The notes under the pieces: model-generated | What the model saw: the letters and a program-made list of their open reading frames with translations, nothing else | The model's database searches: none | Told to the model about the DNA's origin: nothing | Origin: DATFLS01 sp964413425 | GTDB lineage: Bacteria; Fidelibacterota; JAANXI01 | Direction of reading: 5' to 3' | DNA: 6,637 nucleotides | Assembly: GCA_964413425.1 (NCBI GenBank) | Contig: CAYPST010000165.1 | Location: 1-6,637 of the forward strand | Part shown: piece after piece, positions 4,477-6,637 of the stretch | How positions within the stretch are numbered: position 1 is the stretch's first letter | Layout: every line of letters starts with the position of its first letter | Translations under genes and position numbers: made by a program

Positions 4477-5895
4477 ATGAACAAACGGACCGTATTACTT
4501 CCCGGTGGTATGTTCTTTCTCTCCATGGCTCTGCTGATTTTCGAGATCTCGCTTACCCGGATTTTTTCGATCATCCTGAATTACCACTACGTGTTTGTGA
4601 TCATTTCCTTCGCCCTCCTGGGACTGGGTGTGGGAGGGGTGTTGTTCTTTATCCTTCAACGGTGGAGGCGGATACAGCCGGTCATCGGGATCGCCGGGAT
4701 TCATCTGACCGCCCTGACAATTCCGGTGGTGACCTACCTGCTGGTAACGCTCCCTCTGGCAAATGATCCCGGGACCCTGCAATGGGGCTTTTACCTGTAT
4801 CTCCTGGTGGCGCATTTTCCTTTTATGTGTGGGGGATTCGGGCTGTCCTGGCTCTTTCAGCGGTATGCACACCAGGCGTCCATCCTCTATGGAGCGGATC
4901 TGGTTGGGGCCGGAATCGGGGCCCTGGGGGCCTGGGGATTGTTAAAGTATTTCGGGGGCACCGGAACCGCATTATTTGCAGGATTGAGTGCAACCATAGC
5001 AGTGGGGTGTTTTATTCTGTATCAGAAAAAGTCTCCGATACGCGTGGGGGCCTCCCTTGTCCCGGTCATTGGCTTCCTGACGTATTTTTTACTGGGATTA
5101 TTTCCCTTTGTGCCGGTCGGAGCAGACCAGGAGAAAGATATGTATGGACTCACATCCAGCGGACACGGAGACGTCACCATCCTGGAGAGCAAGTGGAGTG
5201 CCTTCGGCCGGACTGATCTGGTCAAAGATCCCAGCAAACCGCACCAGTTAGTTCTGTTTATTGACGGAGCCGCCGGGACACCAATGCTTCACCAGCCGCA
5301 GACGTTTTCTGATTCGACGCTCTCTTCCGCATTATCCGCCTGGGGTTTGCAGTTTTTTCCCTTTGCCTTCCTGGAAGAATCAGAAAAGGACTCGGCACTT
5401 ATTATCGGCCCGGGCGGCGGCAAGGATGTGATCATCACCAGACTGGCAGGCGTGAAACACACCACCGCGGTCGAAGTGAACCCGGATATTGTCTCCTTAG
5501 TCCGGAAATATGCGGACTACAACGGAAGCATCTATCAGAACGACGACTCCTTCCAGTTAATTGTGGGAGAGGGTCGCCAATTCATCCGGCAGTCATCGGA
5601 CAAGTATGATGTGATTATGCTGGCTATTCCCATAACGAAAAGCAAACGGGGCTATGAAGGCTACGCTCTCACTGAGGATTTTTTGTTTACCGTGGAAGCG
5701 ATGCAGGACTATCTGGATCATCTGACTCCCGAGGGCCGCCTGATGATCCTGGCCCATGGGGAGACGGTGACTGTAGGAATAGCCGGAAGTGTCTATCTCC
5801 TGATAGCCCTCCTCGTTTCCAGGGTGAAAGACATTCCGCAGGAACAGGGTTTATTGGTCAGCCACCGGGACGATCTGCAACTGATGCCTGACTGA
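4477..5895 (+). CDS. membrane-bound spermidine-synthase-like (SpeE-type) protein, probably truncated
   Basis: A 472-residue protein with about seven membrane segments (roughly 8-32, 37-60, 70-93, 103-129, 138-160, 163-183, 193-214) followed by a Rossmann methyltransferase-like domain. The N-terminus (SMALLIFEISLTRIFSIIL) is typical of the multi-pass proteins annotated as spermidine synthases. The nucleotide-binding motif IIGPGGGKDV is at 309-318, the acidic strand end AVEVNP at 331-336, and YDVIMLAIP starts at 377. Whether such proteins make polyamines is not established. Related proteins are often much longer, with further domains or helices after the SpeE domain. This one stops at TGA 5893-5895 shortly after SHRDDLQLMP, and a short hydrophobic frame follows in another phase. 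It is separated from ccdA by 94 bases. AGGAA 11 bases and AGAAG 4 bases before the ATG could serve as ribosome binding sites. Confidence 0.85.
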   Translation: MNKRTVLLPGGMFFLSMALLIFEISLTRIFSIILNYHYVFVIISFALLGLGVGGVLFFILQRWRRIQPVIGIAGIHLTALTIPVVTYLLVTLPLANDPGTLQWGFYLYLLVAHFPFMCGGFGLSWLFQRYAHQASILYGADLVGAGIGALGAWGLLKYFGGTGTALFAGLSATIAVGCFILYQKKSPIRVGASLVPVIGFLTYFLLGLFPFVPVGADQEKDMYGLTSSGHGDVTILESKWSAFGRTDLVKDPSKPHQLVLFIDGAAGTPMLHQPQTFSDSTLSSALSAWGLQFFPFAFLEESEKDSALIIGPGGGKDVIITRLAGVKHTTAVEVNPDIVSLVRKYADYNGSIYQNDDSFQLIVGEGRQFIRQSSDKYDVIMLAIPITKSKRGYEGYALTEDFLFTVEAMQDYLDHLTPEGRLMILAHGETVTVGIAGSVYLLIALLVSRVKDIPQEQGLLVSHRDDLQLMPD

Positions 5896-5962
5896 ACTGG
5901 GAGTGTGGATAGGCGCGGGTATCCTCCTGTCGACCGCGGAATTACTGAAAATACAATTTTAA
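5885..5962 (+). pseudogene. possible out-of-frame remnant of the preceding gene
   Basis: The +1 frame across the stop of the spermidine-synthase-like gene reads CLTELGVWIGAGILLSTAEL and ends with TAA 5960-5962. It resembles one transmembrane helix. It could be the last helix of the original protein, left after an internal deletion or frameshift. The stretch is short and could be chance. Confidence 0.25.
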
Positions 5963-5993
5963 ACACCCCGGTAATCCGAAAATGCCACGGCCC

Positions 5994-6011
5994 GAAAAAA
6001 AGTCTTTTTTC
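5994..6011. terminator. A/T-rich hairpin, possible terminator
   Basis: GAAAAAA (5994-6000) pairs with TTTTTTC (6005-6011) around an AGTC loop, about 100 bases after the last plus-strand stop. The stem is A:T-only except for its end. It could act as a weak terminator through its six Ts in either direction. No other candidate terminator directly follows the operon. Confidence 0.3.
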
Positions 6012-6232
6012 CCGTTTTCCCGCCGATACCTTCGAACCGGAGAGCACGATAATTCGCGCTGAATTTTTATTCCATAGATGAGACTGTTTAGAAAACGCTT
6101 CAAAGGAGAGCCTGTGGCTCAGAGATCGCTCCGAAGGGAAGCATCTGGATCAAAGGCCGCCAAGGACGTTGCGTCCACAAGGGATCTATGAGGCGCTATT
6201 TGATATTCTGCGGTTTGATATTCATATGGATT

Positions 6233-6250
6233 CAACTCCGTTCGGGGTTG
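6233..6250. repeat. 7-bp hairpin with GTTC loop
   Basis: CAACTCC (6233-6239) pairs with GGGGTTG (6244-6250), including one G-U pair. It is the first of three hairpins within 100 bases, all with a TTC or TTCG core in the loop. Confidence 0.5.
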
Positions 6251-6273
6251 TAGTAATGATAATGCTTACATGC

Positions 6274-6292
6274 CCACCGGCTTCGCCGGTGG
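6274..6292. repeat. 8-bp GC-rich hairpin with TTC loop
   Basis: CCACCGGC (6274-6281) pairs perfectly with GCCGGTGG (6285-6292). It is the second member of the hairpin cluster, typical of REP-like intergenic palindromes. Confidence 0.6.
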
Positions 6293-6315
6293 CTATTCTC
6301 CGCATACGGCTGATT

Positions 6316-6332
6316 GAAGCCCTTCGGGCTTC
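6316..6332. repeat. 7-bp GC-rich hairpin with TTC loop
   Basis: GAAGCCC (6316-6322) pairs perfectly with GGGCTTC (6326-6332). It is the third hairpin of the cluster and is followed by a pyrimidine-rich tract (6333-6358) that could serve as a loose terminator tail. Confidence 0.6.
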
Positions 6333-6565
6333 CCGTTCTCCGTCTTCCGTTCTTCATTATTCATTAATGCACCTGTTAACAAGACTACTGTCGACGCTGG
6401 GATCGGTCACCGATTGGAGGCCAATAACGTAATACGCAATACTTACGCATTATAATTAATTGCAAACTGCCAAATGCTTACCGGTTCTCCATTCTTCCTT
6501 CTTCGATCTCCTTTCTTCATTCTAAAAGTGTTCAGGTGTTCGGGGGTTGAGTATTCCATTCCTTT

Positions 6566-6637
6566 TCAATCAGTGGTAATCTGGTGCGCCAGGACAAGCT
6601 TGGCTGTTTTAGTCAGTTGAAAGGTACTTGCCATGTG
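6566..6637 (-). other. possible end of a minus-strand gene running off the window
   Basis: On the minus strand the frame from the window edge reads H-M-A-S-T-F-Q-L-T-K-T-A-K-L-V-L-A-H-Q-I-T-T-D and stops at TGA (6566-6568). An ATG at 6634 could start it as a 22-residue peptide, or it could be the C-terminus of a gene beyond the window. Residue pattern looks protein-like, but it is too short to name. Confidence 0.18.

Larger units (their letters stand above)
6261..6526. repeat. degenerate direct repeat with pyrimidine-rich tracts
   Basis: AATGCTTAC occurs at 6261-6269 and again at 6473-6481. Each copy is followed by CCGG, a TTCTCC element, and a C/T-rich run ending in TTCTTCATT. The first copy contains two hairpins between these parts and the second lacks them, as if the second were a deleted version. 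The rest of 5896-6637 shows no gene with a credible start, ribosome binding site or family motif. Confidence 0.4.

Noticed and set aside
6078..6191. 37-residue basic ORF (starts MRLFRKRFKGEPVAQRS)
   Set aside because: No ribosome binding site, low-complexity basic composition and no recognisable family. It lies in the repeat-rich, gene-free end.
6233..6332. CRISPR-like array
   Set aside because: The three hairpins differ in sequence and spacing and there are no identical direct repeats with unique spacers.
6169..6432. 87-residue plus-strand ORF
   Set aside because: It translates hairpins and pyrimidine-rich repeats, and its composition is not protein-like.

Overview
The window looks bacterial and probably from a double-membraned bacterium. 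It shows a lipoprotein signal (IAGC lipobox), Shine-Dalgarno sites, tightly packed or overlapping same-strand genes, and families typical of bacterial envelope redox metabolism. Base composition is moderately GC-rich by eye. I cannot name the lineage. If the central reading is right, the organism decodes UGA as selenocysteine.

Layout. Positions 1-473 hold a hemerythrin-like protein (+) whose beginning is damaged or cut. Positions 474-769 carry a strong palindromic hairpin and no convincing gene. A second, complete hemerythrin-like gene lies on the minus strand (770-1213), convergent with the first. Positions 1226-1592 are non-coding and hold two strong hairpins. From 1593 to 5895 all genes are on the plus strand: a 55-residue ORF with a strong ribosome binding site, a small NfeD-like membrane protein, a five-helix membrane protein with a CCAHH motif and an exported C-terminal domain, a TlpA/ResA-like thioredoxin-fold lipoprotein, CcdA, and a spermidine-synthase-like membrane protein that ends early. 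Positions 5896-6637 contain hairpins and repeats but no gene I can support.

The main discovery is in the thioredoxin-fold gene. Read conventionally it is two broken ORFs, one ending at TGA 3353-3355 and the next starting at TTG 3392. They are in the same frame. The TGA sits exactly where the first cysteine of the WCxxC active site belongs, giving W-U-S-W-C-R-K-E. Seventeen bases after the TGA is a perfect 7-bp stem with a GGC loop, matching the general layout of a bacterial SECIS element. I therefore read it as one 190-residue selenoprotein lipoprotein with a UxxC active site.

How the genes may work together. CcdA moves reducing equivalents from cytoplasmic thioredoxin across the membrane to TlpA/ResA-type proteins, and its gene starts one base after the selenoprotein stop. 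The selenoprotein start region overlaps or closely follows the gene for the CCAHH membrane protein, which in turn overlaps the NfeD-like gene. This suggests a co-expressed envelope thiol/selenol relay, whose target may be the vicinal cysteines or a metal site of the CCAHH protein. The target is inference. The flanking hemerythrin-like proteins fit a setting of oxygen, nitric oxide or peroxide handling, but no direct link is shown.
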